Source of the DNA: JANNRR01 sp043736155
GTDB taxonomy: Bacteria > Pseudomonadota > Alphaproteobacteria > Rhodobacterales > Rhodobacteraceae
NCBI GenBank assembly: GCA_043736155.1
Contig: JAYTDA010000432.1
Location: forward strand, 1 to 12,467
Reading direction: 5' to 3'
DNA length: 12,467 nucleotides
Below are positions 12,177 through 12,467 of this stretch, piece after piece (within the stretch, counting starts at the first letter, position 1; every line of letters begins with the position of its first letter). The notes beneath the pieces were generated by a model, which saw only the letters and a program-made list of their open reading frames with translations, ran no database searches and had not been told where the DNA came from. The translations under genes were made by a program, and so were the position numbers.

Positions 12177-12467
12177 ATGCTCGTGGTCGATACCGCCAAG
12201 CCGTTGCTGATCAAGCGCTACGCCAGCCGCAGGCTCTATAATACCGAAACCAGCGACTATGTGACGCTGGAAGATGTCGCGGCCTTCATCCGGGCTGGGC
12301 GCGAGGTGCAGATTGTCGATCTGAAAAGTGGCGATGACCTGACCCGGCAGTTTCTGCTGCAGATCATCGCCGAACATGAAAGCCGCGGCGAAAACGTGCT
12401 GCCGCTGAATGTGCTGACCGATCTGGTGAAAAGCTACACGACCCAGGCGCAAAGCGTGGTGCCGCAG
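12177..12467 (+). CDS. phaR: PHA synthesis repressor PhaR (3' truncated)
   Basis: PhaR represses phaP and its own gene and is titrated by nascent PHA granules. The 97 visible codons contain the PHB/PHA accumulation regulator DNA-binding domain, with the hallmark KRYASRRLYNTETSDYVTLE (about 14-33), QIVDLKSGDDLTRQFLLQIIAEHE (split at about 49-72) and the LTDLVKSYTTQAQ segment. The frame is open to the window end, so the polymer-responsive C-terminus is missing. The ATG at 12177 sits only 2-3 nt after GGGGGA (12170-12175); the GTG at 12183 has a 7-nt spacing and would begin MVDTAKPLLIKRYASRR, so it is an equally likely start. Four operator-like boxes in the same cluster agree with its role. Confidence 0.95.
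   Translation, partial: MLVVDTAKPLLIKRYASRRLYNTETSDYVTLEDVAAFIRAGREVQIVDLKSGDDLTRQFLLQIIAEHESRGENVLPLNVLTDLVKSYTTQAQSVVPQ

Overview
The window looks like chromosomal DNA of a Rhodobacteraceae-type alphaproteobacterium (Rhodobacter/Paracoccus/Roseobacter lineage). The reasons are high GC coding with strong third-position G/C bias, and above all the phaZ < > phaC > phaP > phaR order, which is characteristic of that family. The protein sequences read as typical for the lineage. No mobile element, CRISPR array, tRNA or rRNA was seen. The taxonomic call is inference from gene order and protein character, not from a database search.

Layout, left to right. (1) 1-2223 (+): the 3' part of rimO (ribosomal protein S12 methylthiotransferase), then a hairpin-rich intergenic repeat, a small lipoprotein and an ArsC/Spx-like thioredoxin-fold protein. 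(2) 2275-2481 (-): a single cold-shock protein, convergent with the ArsC-like gene across a GC-rich hairpin. (3) 2674-5170 (-): a compact four-gene operon that I read as a bufferin system: bufA (DUF2282 cysteine-rich exported precursor peptide), bufB (DUF692/MNIO peptide-modifying enzyme), bufC (DUF2063 partner) and bufD (DoxX-like membrane protein). The last three genes are coupled by ATGA overlaps. A stable hairpin separates bufA from bufB. The bufA upstream region carries two related palindromes, 54 bp centre to centre, which look like operator sites for an unidentified regulator. (4) 5391-7337 (-): thrS, with a recognisable sigma70-type promoter. (5) 7485-8219 (+): an ABHD10-like alpha/beta hydrolase divergent from thrS. 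(6) 8286-12467: the polyhydroxyalkanoate (PHA) cluster, with phaZ (-) divergent from phaC, phaP and the start of phaR (+).

How the genes work together. In the PHA cluster, PhaC polymerises hydroxyacyl-CoA, PhaP coats the granule, PhaZ mobilises the polymer and PhaR represses the system until granules form. Four copies of CTGC-N3-GCAG, the PhaR operator motif reported for Paracoccus/Rhodobacter, lie in exactly the three pha intergenic regions: one before phaC/phaZ, two before phaP and one before phaR. Tandem duplicated terminators insulate phaP from phaR. In the buf operon, BufA would be exported and its cysteines oxidatively modified by BufB with BufC, giving a metal-binding (copper-buffering) peptide in the periplasm.

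The most interesting material is the bufferin operon with its palindromic upstream region and intercistronic hairpin, followed by the self-contained PhaR regulon and the duplicated phaP terminator. Gaps between genes: 1263-1528 holds the hairpin repeat and otherwise nothing I recognise. 2482-2673 holds the csp leader and an AT-rich stretch with no convincing promoter. 5171-5390 holds the buf regulatory region. 7338-7484 holds the thrS promoter. No gene-free stretch exceeds 300 bases.
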